A stretch of DNA of 64,000 nt from Cylindrobasidium torrendii FP15055 ss-10 (lineage: Eukaryota > Basidiomycota > Agaricomycetes > Agaricales > Physalacriaceae). Every line of letters begins with the position of its first letter. Within the stretch, counting starts at the first letter, position 1. The stretch covers positions 1-64,000 of the forward strand of contig KN880529.1 in NCBI GenBank assembly GCA_000934385.1, written 5' to 3'. Shown piece after piece: positions 22,102 to 33,093 of this stretch. The notes beneath the pieces are model-generated. The model was not told the origin of the DNA. It saw nothing but the letters and a program-made list of their open reading frames with translations, and searched no databases. The translations under genes and the position numbers were made by a program.

Positions 22102-23331
22102 ATGTTGTCCAATTACTCGCCTCTGCTCATCATCTTCCAATTCATCCTTGGTCTCTTCCCTGGTGTCCACCGCGCCGATATTGACGGAACAATGCGCATC
22201 GCTACCTACAACCTGCGCTACGACTCGCAGCCAGACGCAATCCCAGTCGACAAGTCCATCGCGGCTATCCCGGACCAACTGAAGGAACAGCCATACTATG
22301 CTCTCAGCGGGGAGCAGCCATGGAGTCAGCGCCGGCTACGGGTTGCTGAGCAGCTGATGAGCGAGAATATCGTTATTGCCGGCTTCCAGGAGGCACTCAT
22401 CCGCCAAGTGAAAGACCTCCAAGTACTATTCGGTGATGAATGGGCCTGGGTGCGTGTTCTGCGCCATTGATTTGACCCGTTCATTAACTCCCGCTGCAGG
22501 TAGGCGTGGGGCGCAACGATGGCAAGACTGCGAGCGAATTCAGCCCGATCTTCTACAAGAAGTCGGAACTCAAGTTGCTCGAATGGGATACCTTCTGGCT
22601 GTCGTCCGTCCATTTGTATCTCCCCTCTTCCTCCACTCACCCCGCTGTAGAACAACACCGTTTCAGCCGTCAAAGTACCCCGGCGCAGGGTCATACCGCA
22701 TCTGCACCGTGGCCAAGTTCCAGCTACCCGATGGGAAACGCCAATTCACGGTTATGAACACACACCTGGATGATCAATCTGAGGAGCAGCGCAAATACGG
22801 TGTATCCCTGGTTCTCCAGCGCGCCCGGTACGAGACAGTCACGTCTGGGTGGCCAGTCTTCCTCCTTGGTGATCTCAACAGGTGCGTTGTAACGCATTTT
22901 CCACTGAGACACCTCTGACGAATATACAGCCCTGCAGAAGGCGAAGACACTGGCGCGTACCGTATTGTCACTGGGGCTGATGCGCCAATGAAGATTAGCG
23001 AGGAATTTGCCGCCAAGTATACTGTGAAGGGCGCGGACAACTTCCATATGCTGGACCTGCGCGGCCAGACTCCCCCCGAGAAGGTTTCCAGCAACTTTGC
23101 CACCTTTACTGGATTCACGAAGCCTGGCGATGCGTCGCAGTGGAAAAGGATTGATTTCATCTTTGGAGGAAACACACTGGGATGGTGAGTGAATCAGTGA
23201 TGTTATACGACTTTGCAATGCTGAGAGGATTGTACAGGTCTTCTGAGCGTTACAAGGTATTGTCTGCTCGGTCTGACGACGGCATGCTTGCCAGCGACCA
23301 TCGCCCCGTGTTTGCAGATATTTCAATCTAA
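22102..23331 (+). CDS. Secreted endonuclease/exonuclease/phosphatase-family enzyme
   Basis: Five exons (22102-22449, 22500-22603, 22651-22881, 22930-23184, 23238-23331) give 343 aa. Residues 1-25 (SPLLIIFQFILGLFPGVHRA) form a signal peptide. The EEP fold is marked in order by TYNLRYD (metal/Asn motif), FQEAL (catalytic Glu), NTHLDD, GDLNS and the C-terminal SDHRPV with the catalytic Asp-His. Family members hydrolyse phosphodiester bonds in nucleic acids, phosphoinositides or sphingomyelin; the substrate here is unknown. Motifs split by introns are rebuilt correctly (GDLN|S crosses the exon 3/4 junction), which supports the model. The gene converges on the first oxidase copy with 177 bases between stop codons. 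Confidence 0.85.
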
Positions 23332-23508
23332 ACGCCTCTGCCTGGCTATACACTGTATCGATATACTGGATCTCCAAAGGAGGATTTGCATCATTAACAA
23401 CTTTCGCACACAAATAGCTTTGAAACTGCTTTTCTGCTATTGATATTGTGTACCAGAGAATCTCTACATAAGTGAGGGTATAGTATGGGTATATTTCAAG
23501 TTCGATAT

Positions 23509-24985
23509 CTACAACCTGGCATGCTCGTAAACATCGGCCACAGGCTTCCTGCGTTCGCGCTTTTCGGTTCCCATTCTTGTGGGCTTGATATCATGTTCTA
23601 GTTCTTGAACAAGATCCAACACATCGCTGGCACATCCAAAGCTCAACGAGAAGCCAGCGCCACCCTGCCCATATGAGTGCACGATCCGACTCATCGACCC
23701 ATCCTTCCTCGCGCGAAGCTCACGCTCGACCCGCACATTCGATCCACGGAATGGTCGGAGTCCCTGGACAAGAGCAGCATCTGGGTCGTAGTCGGCGTTC
23801 TCCAGCCCTGGCACAAACTTGTTGCACCTTTCACGCATCCGCTTGATCTCAGGGCTATCGAGAGTGAGGTCGAGGGCGTATTGGTGAGGCTGAGCAAGAC
23901 CGCCAAGGATAAGAATGTTGTCGTTGCGGGGAACAATGAACACGATGTCCTCGTCCTCGCCACGCGTGTCGTCGTGGGTCACTGCCAGCGCCTCAGTGAC
24001 TCGAGGGAACTTGCTGCCGTCGTTGACCACACGGATGAGTGCGCCTCGCAATGGATAGACGGATGCATCTCCAGCAAGCTCGAGACCGGCAAGACCAGTG
24101 GCATTGACGATGGCATCCGCGCCGTATTCAGCAAGAAGCTGCTGCTCTTGGTCGAGAAGGTCTCCATTGACGCGGCGTGTCTCCATAACGGCACCCTTGC
24201 ACTCGAGCATGAAGCGGAGCCAGTTCATGTAGGCGTCGGTGTCGATGACGGGAGCAAGGTGTTGGTATGCGTCCACACAGCCAGCTTGTTGGTTCACGGC
24301 ATGCTCCTTGATGATAGCTGGGTCGCGGCGAGTGCCCTTGATCTGAGAAGTCTCGTCAGTTCAAGGCCAGATGCAAGCGAAGGTGAGGTGCTTACATCCA
24401 TCTGTCCAACAATCTCTTCGTACTTTTCAAGCTGACCCTTGTCAGGCATATCTTCGAGCACTTGGTCAAAGAAGAAGTTGGCCATCCGCATGCGAACACC
24501 ATGGTTCATGAAATCGTCGGGTGGGAACATCTCTTGCAGCTTCTCAAAGATGCGGTACGAAGACATGCACCAGCGCTTGGAGTTGTGAAGAGAGATTTTC
24601 TGCAAGGCAAGGTTAGCACATGGCATTATCCATTGTTGGCGATCAGAACGTACATCGGTGTGCTTTCCACAGACAGCAGGAGGCCACTCCCAGAGAGCGC
24701 CTGCGATTTGGGATGTGATGCGGTTGTTTGGGTCTGTCCAGCGCTCGGCGATGATGGTGACATCGTAGCCTGCATCGAGGAGTGTCCAAGCGGTCTGTAT
24801 CGAGCATCAGCATGTAGCAAATGGAAGGAGTGAAATGAACATACAGTGAAGCCGGTCACACCTCCACCGACAATGAGAACACGCTTCTTGGGTGCGTCGG
24901 GGTGGTGGATTGGCTGGCCATGGTGCAAGACGAGGTCATCACCAAAGCGAGAGAGTCCAAAGTCGGGGGCAGAGAGGAGAGACAT
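23509..24985 (-). CDS. D-amino-acid oxidase family flavoenzyme, copy 1
   Basis: Four phase-0 exons (24985-24845, 24794-24654, 24599-24396, 24342-23509) give 439 aa. The N-terminal Rossmann motif VLIVGGGVTGFT binds FAD; RITSQIAGALWEWPP and ADAIVNATGLAGLEL fit the DAAO/D-aspartate oxidase family, and IVHSYGQGGAGFSLSFG is close to the C-terminal DAAO signature. Such enzymes oxidise D-amino acids to 2-oxo acids with release of ammonia and hydrogen peroxide. The protein ends Ala-Arg-Leu, which fits the peroxisomal PTS1 consensus. It is longer than animal DAAO (about 350 aa) because of an N-terminal extension and an insert at about residues 120-175. Copy 2 differs at T48S, I111V, D122N, A171S, V220I and K415Q. 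The exact substrate is unknown. Confidence 0.9.
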
Positions 24986-25081
24986 TGTGATTTAGAGTGT
25001 GAGAAGGTTGGGTGGGTTCTCGAGTTTGCTGAAGACGATTGATGTCTTGGGATGGTGTTCTACCACTTCGAACTGCAGCAT

Positions 25082-25089
25082 CTTATATA
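25082..25089 (-). promoter_or_regulatory. TATA box of oxidase copy 1
   Basis: On the minus strand TATATAAG lies about 97 bases before the ATG. The same element stands at the same distance before copy 2, but copy 2 has about 33 extra bases immediately upstream of it. Confidence 0.6.
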
Positions 25090-25318
25090 CTACCTCACCA
25101 CACTCTCCTCGTTGCAAAGAGAGTTTGCAGAGGATTTTCGTCCTCGGTTGTGGACAGTCCTTCGCTGCACTCGTTGGCATGGGCTCAGATGCGCAAAGAG
25201 CGCGGACGAGTGGTCGGTCCAGGGTGGCAAGCGCTGGGTCACTCCTTCATCCGAGGTGGGGTCATACCTCGGAGCAGAAAACACTGATTTACCATCGATA
25301 TCTTCGACAGGATGCGCG

Positions 25319-26874
25319 CGCTCTGGGGAACATTGCGCAGCTGTCCATGGAGACGATGCGCGCTCAACATCCCCTGTGCGTAAATCGTATAGTATCGCAT
25401 CACAGATTCAGGGAAGCTTGGAGGGAGTGCATACGAAGAGATGGGGAGGTATGCGTCATAGACTGCCCGAAAGTGTGGCAGGGTAAATCCTCGTTTCTAA
25501 GGATTTCTACGACACATAGTCCGCGCGGGGCTGGACGTGCACACTGATTGATTTCCAGGTGTAGACAGGCGTCGGAGCATTGGCATTTGCATTGTCCGGG
25601 CAGGAGTTGTGCAGGGCCAACATGTGGAGAAACGTCCTCGGAGTGTCATGGTCAATGATTGGAATTACGAGTAATGTTCTGGAGAGCGCTCGCCCGCTGC
25701 TTGACCCCGTCTTCGACGTTCTGCAACTGTCAGGAATGAGAGTCCCAATTCACATTGGAGTTATTATTTTACGATGGCTGCGAAATTCCACAAGGTTTTG
25801 ACTTGTTAGCGTTTGGAAGAGCGAATCTGAATTGAATGATGCCGATCCCGGACGCAAAGGAATGTGCCTCGGGACAGCTACGATCAGTTCGACCCTGGCG
25901 CCGCTGCTTCGACCCCAGACTCTGAATAATTCGCGCATTCTGTATTCACGTTGTCACTCATCCCAAAATCCTGGGATGCATAATTTGATTAGAAGTATTG
26001 CCCTATGATCTCAAGAGTGATGTCTTTGTTGGCACTACGTACTTGCGAATGCGAATGCGACGAGGCCAACCTTCCAAGTTGTTCTTGGTTTCCTTCCTCC
26101 GCTTTGACATTCCGAGGGGATCGACCAGATCCAATAATTGAAAGTCAACGACATGACCATTCCTTCGAGGACTCCGTGCCGCACGCCTTCCGTTTACAGA
26201 TCTGCCCGGTCCCAAGTCTTGACATTCCGAGAGAGTGGAAGCTACAGATGTCTCCGCGGACTGAGCACTCAATATTGGAAAGGCTAAGGCGTCATAGAAC
26301 TGGAGATATGTGCAGATAAGTAACTACGAGCGAACATGTTTGAAACCCAGGAGCAGTGGTCGGGGAATTTTATATTCAAGTGCAGTGAGGTCGAAGCTCG
26401 AGAGACAGTCCTTGATTGTGTGAAGCCTGGAGTTTGTCGCTGTCAGATCAAGGCATTCGATTATCCTAGTAGTAATACTATGATTTAGACTCTACATAGC
26501 TATGGTTGAATGAACCACAGATTCAATTGAACGGCCATGCGCTGAGGCTGGAATTGATCGGACATCGGTGCGAGCTCCGTACTTCTGACAATGACCTCCA
26601 TGTGTCGGTCCGCGAGATGCTGGCGGACCGGAGCCTCCAAATAGCAGAAAACGGCAAAAGTGCTCTAGAGGCATACAATTCTGAAGGTATTCAAAGAACA
26701 TATTTTGAAAAATGGAATCTCAGTGCTGACCAGAAACTCAACAAAGATGATACCAGTACAAAACCGAGCGCATACAGGCGGCTATGACAGGCCTGACTGC
26801 CATCGCTTTGGCATTTATAGCTGACATCCCGGCGCCTGTATCACTGGATCCTAGGCCGGCCCGCGAGCGACCGC
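25319..26874. other. Intergenic between oxidase copy 1 and the NRPS-like gene
   Basis: The two flanking genes are divergent, so this is probably regulatory sequence. The word TTGACATTCCGAG occurs near 26103 and 26219. Frames of 60-180 codons are present but have no domain content. No gene is supported. Confidence 0.5.
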
Positions 26875-26882
26875 TATATATA
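26875..26882 (+). promoter_or_regulatory. TATA box of the NRPS-like gene
   Basis: TATATATA lies 39 bases before the start codon at 26921. Confidence 0.55.
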
Positions 26883-26920
26883 CCACCTACTGCTTAGACA
26901 AGACTATCACTGCAACCAAG

Positions 26921-29900
26921 ATGCCTGCTCCCACGTACATCGCGAAGTCGCTCACTGAGCTGCTCACCATTCGTGCACGCGACCAGCCAAACGATCCGTT
27001 CGTCTACACCGGCGACGCTAGCGATGGCGACAATGTCGTCCTCCGTTCCCTCACGTTTGTGCCATTATCTACAGCACTAGAAGTCGAACTGAATGCCGTT
27101 GTACAGCTACAAGGAAACTGAAGCGGCCGTCGACCGATTGGCCTGGCATTATTCCAAGCTCGACTTGTGCCCGAAGGTCGTCCCAGGCGAATTGCCGCCT
27201 GTCCAGATCATTGCGGTTCTCACCAGCACTGCTATCGACGAGTCGTTCCTTGAGATGGCCCTTGCCAAGTTGGGCCTTAGTGCACTTTTACTCTCAATCA
27301 ACAATTCCGTTGCTGCTGTCGCCCACCTCACCAAATTGACTAAAGCCACCCATCTCATTTACGGCACCAAGTTCGAGGAGACCGCGAAAGAAGCCCAAGC
27401 CATCCTCGCAAGCCAAGACTATGTGATCAACATCGTCCCGGACCAACGTTTTCCTCTCTGGGGCCCTGAGGGCGTCGCCAGTACGAACATCAAGCCATTC
27501 AAGCCTTACTTGACCCCGTCGCAGGAGATTTCTCGCCCTGCAGTCATCCTTCATTCCTCTGGCTCAACCGGATTCCCAAAGCCAGTGCATATCACCCACT
27601 ATGGCCTCATCGCCAACATTGCCCTCAACCAGGGCAAGCCAGCATTCAGCACGCTCCCTGTCTTCCATGGTTATGGTCATTTTGCAGTGTGAGCATATCT
27701 TCAAGTCAAATAGCTACAATTGACCGTTTTCCAGTTTCCGCTGCATGTATCCTGGGCTTTATATCACCCTCTATCCGCCTCATCTCCCTTTGACGTCGTC
27801 CAACATCTGCAAGGTCATTTCCAAGTCCCCAGATGTCCGTCAATGCTTCGCCGTTCCGTATGTCATCAAGCTTCTCGGCGAAACTGAAGAAGGCATGAAC
27901 GCCTTGGCGACATTCGACGTCGTTTCCTACGCTGGCGCTCCTGTCCCAGACGACCTTGGTGACCGCCTTGTCGGTGCTGGGGTCAATCTTCTCTCCATCT
28001 ACGGCACCACCGAGACTGGCTCACTTCTAAATTCGTCGCGCGACTTTGCCCAGGACAAGTTGTGGAACTGGGTTCGCCCTCTTCCAACCTCTCTGAACTA
28101 CCTCGTCTTCGAGCCCCAGGGTGGCAACACCTTCGAGGTTATAGTCAAGGACGGATACCCTCCCAAGGTAAGCTTCAATCGGGTATTTGCTAACCAGTAT
28201 TAATCATTCCTGTGTAGATTGAGACCAACCGACCCGACGGCTCGTATGCTACCAAGGACCTCTTTCTTCGCCATCCCGAGCGCGAGAACCTCTACCGCTA
28301 CATTGGACGCCTCGATGACACTCTTGTCCACATCCTTGGGGAGAAGACGAACCCAGTCCCGATGGAATTGTGCATTCGCGGCAACAGCCCTTACGTTCAA
28401 GAAGCCATTGTTTTCGGCGCTGGTCGTCCCCAGACTGGTTGCCTCATCCTTCCCTCCGATCTTGCCAAGGATCTGTCTCGCGAGGAGCTCATGGAGAAGG
28501 TGTGGCCTGTCATTGAGCAGGCGAACGATGCTGCGCCGAGCCACTCTCGCCTCCTTCCTGAGATGATCGAGATTCTTCCGTGCGTATTGCCCATTCCTCG
28601 CCAATCCATGTTTCTAATGGACGAGCAGTCATGGCACAACTATCCCCGTCGCAACCAAGATGAGCATCCTGCGCCCCGCATGCTACGCCAAATTCAAGGA
28701 CCTCATCGACACTATCTACAAACGATTCGAGCGGGAGGATGTTGCCGTTGAGAAAAGCACGCTCAGCGGTATTGAGCTCGAGGACTACCTCTACAATACA
28801 ATTAGCGCTGCACTAGGCCCTACACGCTCAGCCAAGCTCGACAAGGATGTGGATCTATTCTCGTTTGGCGTCGACTCCCTTCAGGCGACCCGTATTCGCA
28901 ACAATATCCAGCAAGAACTGGAGCTCGGACAGCACAAACTTAGTTCAACAGGTGAGGTTTTTGCTACGACTTACGAAACAGTCATTGACAGGTCTCCTAG
29001 TTGTCTACGAGCACCCGTCAGTCAAGAAGCTTGCACTCTATCTGGACAAGCTCCAAAGCGGCGAGACTGTCCACGAGAACGAGAACGAGAAGAAGATGCT
29101 AGGGCTTTTGGAGAAATGGCTCGCTGCCGTTGAGCCCCGCAAGGCACCCTACAGTCAACCAAAGCCAGTTAATGCGCGCGTTGTGGTAGGTTACCATGAT
29201 TTCCAGCGTTTGCACTATTCACCCTCGTGTAGGTGCTGACAGGAGCCACCGGATCGCTTGGAGCTCATATCCTAGCCAACCTAACCGCGTCGAACGCGGT
29301 GCGCAAAGTCATCTGCCTCTCTAGAGCCAAGTCGCACCAGGATTCGATTGAACGCATCCGCGAGTCTGTCAAGCTGCGTAGCGTTTCTATCGACGAGAGC
29401 AAGGTCGTTTCGTATGCAGCTACCGTTCAGTTGCCTCTTCTTGGCCTAACGCAAGAGGAGTACGACGGCATAAAGGGCGAAGTCACAGATGTCATCCATG
29501 TATGTTTAAGCTTACTCTTTTGGCCTTTTAGTCTCATTAGTTTCTTACAGAACGCCTGGCCCGTCAACTTCGTCCTCACGATTGACTCCTATGACGAACA
29601 CATTGGCGGGACGGCAAACCTCATGAACCTGGCACTCGCTGCACCTTGGTCTGAGCCTGCGACGTTCTTCTTCAGCTCTTCCATTTCTTGTCGTCAGGGC
29701 TCGCCCGACGCTGTGTGCGCCGAGAACTTCCCCCCGACTCCAGCAACCGCTGCGGGCACCGGATACGCGCAGAGCAAATGGGTCGTCGAGAAGCTTTGTG
29801 AAGCTGCAGCGCAGAAAACGGGACTGCCTGTCGCTGTCCTGCGTATCGGGCAGATGACGGGTGACTCGGTTTCGGGAATTTGGAATGAAACGGAGGCGTG

Positions 29901-30366
29901 GCCTTTGCTTTTCAAGAGTGCGAACACCGTTGGGGCTCTTCCTGTGTATGATGAGCACCCATCGTGGTTGCCTGTCGACTATGCCGGCCGGAGTATCACC
30001 GAGATTCTCTTGAACACGTCCAAACCAACTGCAAGAGTCTACCATATTGTCAATCCGAACACGGCGGCATCTTGGGAAGATATTATTGATGGTCTCGCCG
30101 CTGCGGGAGTCAAGTTCGAGAAAGTGGACCGCACTGCGTGGGTTGAGCGACTGGCAGCGTCGGACCAGGACCCAGAGAAGAACCCGACGGTGAAGCTGCT
30201 GGGATTCTTCAGGAAGCGGTATGGGCCTGCGTTCAAGAAACCGATGGTGTTTAGCACGGAGGAGACACTCAATTGGAGTCCTGCGCTGGGGCGCGCACCG
30301 CCGATTACGAAGGAGCTCGTGGGCAAGTGGGTGGCGAACTGGAGGAAGAATGGGTTCATCAATTGA
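26921..30366 (+). CDS. NRPS-like adenylation-thiolation-reductase enzyme (A-T-R)
   Basis: Eight exons (26921-27054, 27107-27688, 27735-28167, 28218-28579, 28629-28951, 28992-29185, 29233-29499, 29551-30366) join in frame to 1036 aa. The adenylation domain has LTYKETEAAVDRLAW near the start, the phosphate loop SSGSTGFPKPV (about residue 196) and YGTTETG (328). The thiolation domain carries FGVDSLQATR with the phosphopantetheine Ser587. The C-terminal reductase is a short-chain-dehydrogenase type: VLTGATGSLG (from 677) binds NADPH, with Tyr837 and Lys841 in YAQSK. There is no condensation domain, so the expected reaction is ATP-dependent activation of a carboxylic acid, thioester tethering, and reductive release as an aldehyde. 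Where amino-acid-activating domains carry Asp (GrsA Asp235), the sequence VFHGYGHFAVF appears to have His, which suggests a substrate without a free alpha-amino group. It is shorter than Lys2-type aminoadipate reductases and lacks their N-terminal extension. Confidence 0.9.
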
Positions 30367-30608
30367 GTGTTTGTAGGTGCGAGTTATGAATAGCGTGTAC
30401 AGTATCATCGTGCTCTAGTGAGAATATAATCACTTGCATCATGAAGCTTTCCCTGAGAGTGGAACAATCCGTTGAACCAGAACGTTCACGGCGGCATGCA
30501 TACATACCAGCGACTTGTACTGATTTGCATCCAAAGTTATTTCGTCAATTCCACAAACACATCAAGTTGTTATACTACATGCGGTAGCTCATACTGGCCA
30601 ATATCTGC

Positions 30609-31242
30609 CTAAATGGAGAATAGCTTGTATTTCTTCTCCCAGACCTTTCCAAACGCTTCCAGCCTGAAATAGAGGTAGAAGGTCTTATTTTCGTACAGGA
30701 TGCAAATCTTGCCCTTGACAATACCGACGACGTTCACTTCGTGGCAGTAGCTGCCCGAGCCCTTGTTGGTGTCGATTTCGAAAGTGAAGGTCCAGATCTT
30801 GAACTTGACACCGAGCTTCTTGAAGTAAAGGGTTGCAGTGTACTTGTACTTTCCTCCGCCCAAGTCTTCGACGGAGACCGTGATCTACAAAAGTCCTCAG
30901 AATACCGCGATTAATATCGTAAGAGCTACGGACGGTGAAGGGACCGAACGAGAAGGTCCAACCCTTGCCGTTGGCGTCTTTCTCGACGAAGATATCACCC
31001 TCGAGGTGGTGCTCGGCGAGCCATTTCTCGAGCTCTGCATGGTGATCAGCGTGACTGAGAAGAGAGTACCGCGGAAAACATGCCGATGTTGCGAATGACT
31101 TCGACATTGCCTATTGAAAAGGTGAATAACAAGAAGAGACCGGAGCAACGGCGGGCTTGCCTCCCCAGGGGCTGGCGAAGACGTCTTGCACTTCGATACT
31201 GGCGGGCGTAGCTCCCGGAGCAACTTCGGTGGTGGGACACAT
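30609..31242 (-). CDS. Small protein of unknown fold within the oxidase/NRPS-like locus
   Basis: Three phase-0 exons (31242-31141, 31110-30934, 30884-30609) give 184 aa. The N-terminus MCPTTEVAPGATPASIEVQD is unstructured; then come a helical segment (DHHAELEKWLAEHHLEGD) and a C-terminal half of alternating hydrophobic and charged residues (GKYKYTATLYFKKLGVKFKI, ICILYENKTFYLYFRLEAF) that looks like an all-beta domain. No signal peptide is evident. The second intron uses donor GTCCGT, the only one that keeps frame. A start at 31107 is possible if the first intron is not real. Function is unknown; a beta-sandwich pore-forming or lectin-like protein is conceivable but unsupported. It converges on the NRPS-like gene with 242 bases between stop codons. 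Confidence 0.6.
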
Positions 31243-31322
31243 GCTGGTTTAGATACTAAGAGTTGGTTGGTTGAAGAGGAGTTGCGTTCAAGTGCAATGC
31301 TCTCCAAATTCTTCTTGGCCAG

Positions 31323-31330
31323 TATTTATA
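31323..31330 (-). promoter_or_regulatory. TATA box of the 184-aa protein gene
   Basis: On the minus strand TATAAATA lies 80 bases before the ATG at 31242. Confidence 0.5.
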
Positions 31331-32744
31331 CCAGCAAAAAATTCAACCATTAAGGTCGATGGGTGAGTTTGTAGATGCTACTACGTACCACCACTTGTCA
31401 CAAGAATTCGGGGCTTGAATGCACCGGTGAGGAATGGAAACTCGTATATATTGACCTCAAGTCACGTGAGACTCGAGGCTCTGTACTTCGTATGGAGTAC
31501 TAAATGGATTGCTTATGGAGGCCATTGAGTGCGATGGCAGCTAACCTGAACGCCCGTCAGTTCGTGCCGGCCGGCTCGAACAATTGTTACGCAATGCGGT
31601 AAAGAATGAGCGCCCATTGAGTGCATCAGTCATCAGCCAACTATGCTTTCCCGATATGATATGTGCGCCACGAGCTTATGAGAACCCAAGACCTGCATAC
31701 TACTGTAGGTAAAAGAGCTGTTGGCCGTGCACATTAGATCGCTCGTGGTGGTGGTCAAAGACAGAGTATCATACAATGAGCTACAAGCTATAAGTACCGT
31801 GATCGGGCCGGTGCCACTGCATGTGCAGGCAGCGCGACTGTGCCATCTACACTACGATTCTGGTAGGTGATAACACGCACAATACCTTGTACCTAATGAC
31901 AGTCATTATTTCTCTCTTTAACTGAGTACCTGGCCTTTTGCATCGTCCATTTCGGTTCTACAGCGGTCTTGACCCTCTTGGCTCATGGGTTGTGTCCAGC
32001 TCGAGAAGTGGGTCGTCTCAATGGCCATACTCCGGCGGGCTCATAAGCGTCCAGGAGTACTCTTGGTGTCGGAGCATCTAATGCATCGTCAACGCTTTGT
32101 TGCCGCGTCCTAGTATTAGTTTGACCTAGCTTGATTGAACAAGGAGTATATGCCGCCATATTCTACATGGGAGACTGACGAGATATGCGATTGACGCCGT
32201 GCCGCCGCAAGACAAAGTCCCAAAACAAGCCGTCCAAGAGCGCTTGCAGGTAGGTGTGGTCAAAGGCTAAGTAGAAAGTACGCCATGGTCTAGCCATTTC
32301 CAAATTACTTTGCTTAACTTATTTTCGAATTCGAAGAGACTGAAGACTGTAGTGTGGGTAGCGCCTTAGAGGGGGCAGAATACATGCCAATAGTCTGCAA
32401 CGCCTCTAGGTGAACTTGTGCTAGTTGCAGATTATGTCCGTGCGCAACATGAAATCCGAGTCTCAAGTGCAAAACCCGTAAATAATATGAGTGTGCATAT
32501 CCTCGCTGATAGGATTTGTTGAAAAATCATAGGGAACGGCACTTTACCCTGCACACGTTCTCGGACTACAGAGCCTATGACGCACACTTTGATGTCTCTT
32601 CGTCTGCTTCCTTCTCGCCCATGTTCGAACGCCCAGTGCGTCTACTAAGATGCCGGCGTCGATCACGAACGATTAGACTTTCTCAATGTACTTCGTCGAG
32701 ACTGTATAGTAGCCAACTGTATAGTTTCTTTTCTTGCAGTATTC
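31331..32744. other. Intergenic, nothing recognised
   Basis: This 1.4 kb region separates the divergent 184-aa gene and oxidase copy 2. No coding frame, RNA gene or repeat was identified. Confidence 0.5.
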
Positions 32745-32989
32745 CGCGCATCAACCATGGTAAATCACTTTTTCTACTCCGAGGCGTGACTCACCGCGGA
32801 CGGAACGACCCAGCGCTGGCCACCCTGGACCGACCACTCGTCCGCGCTCTTTGCGCATCCGAGCCCATGCCAACGAGTGCAGTGAAGGACTGGCCACCAC
32901 CGAGGACGAAAATCCTTTGCAAACTCTCTTTGCAACGAGGAGAGAGTGGTGAAGTCCTGCTAAGGTCTGCCAGCCGGGCTAAGTACTAG

Positions 32990-32997
32990 TATATAAG
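32990..32997 (+). promoter_or_regulatory. TATA box of oxidase copy 2
   Basis: TATATAAG lies about 97 bases before the ATG at 33094, at the same distance as in copy 1. Confidence 0.6.
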
Positions 32998-33093
32998 ATG
33001 CTGCAGTTCAAAGTGGTAGAACACCATCCCAAGACATCAATCGTCTTCAGCAAACTCGAGACTTCACCCATCTCACTCCCATCCTAACTCGAA

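Larger units (their letters stand above)
23463..25318 (-). repeat. Inverted segmental duplication, left copy
   Basis: This block, read on the minus strand, is almost identical to 32745-34616 on the plus strand. It covers the full oxidase gene, about 330 bases of upstream sequence and about 45 bases past the stop codon. Similarity ends sharply on the 3' side after CTCACTTATGTAGA; on the 5' side it fades near CGCGCATC, so the outer limit is approximate. Introns and promoter are included, so the copy was made through DNA, not RNA. Confidence 0.9.

Noticed and set aside
26506..26787. 93-codon frame just before the NRPS-like gene
   Set aside because: It ends before the TATA box, has no domain and no splice link to the downstream gene.
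32516..32989. 157-codon frame upstream of oxidase copy 2
   Set aside because: Its second half lies in the duplicated oxidase promoter, and the equivalent part of copy 1 is read on the opposite strand in a different broken frame; it is a promoter artefact.
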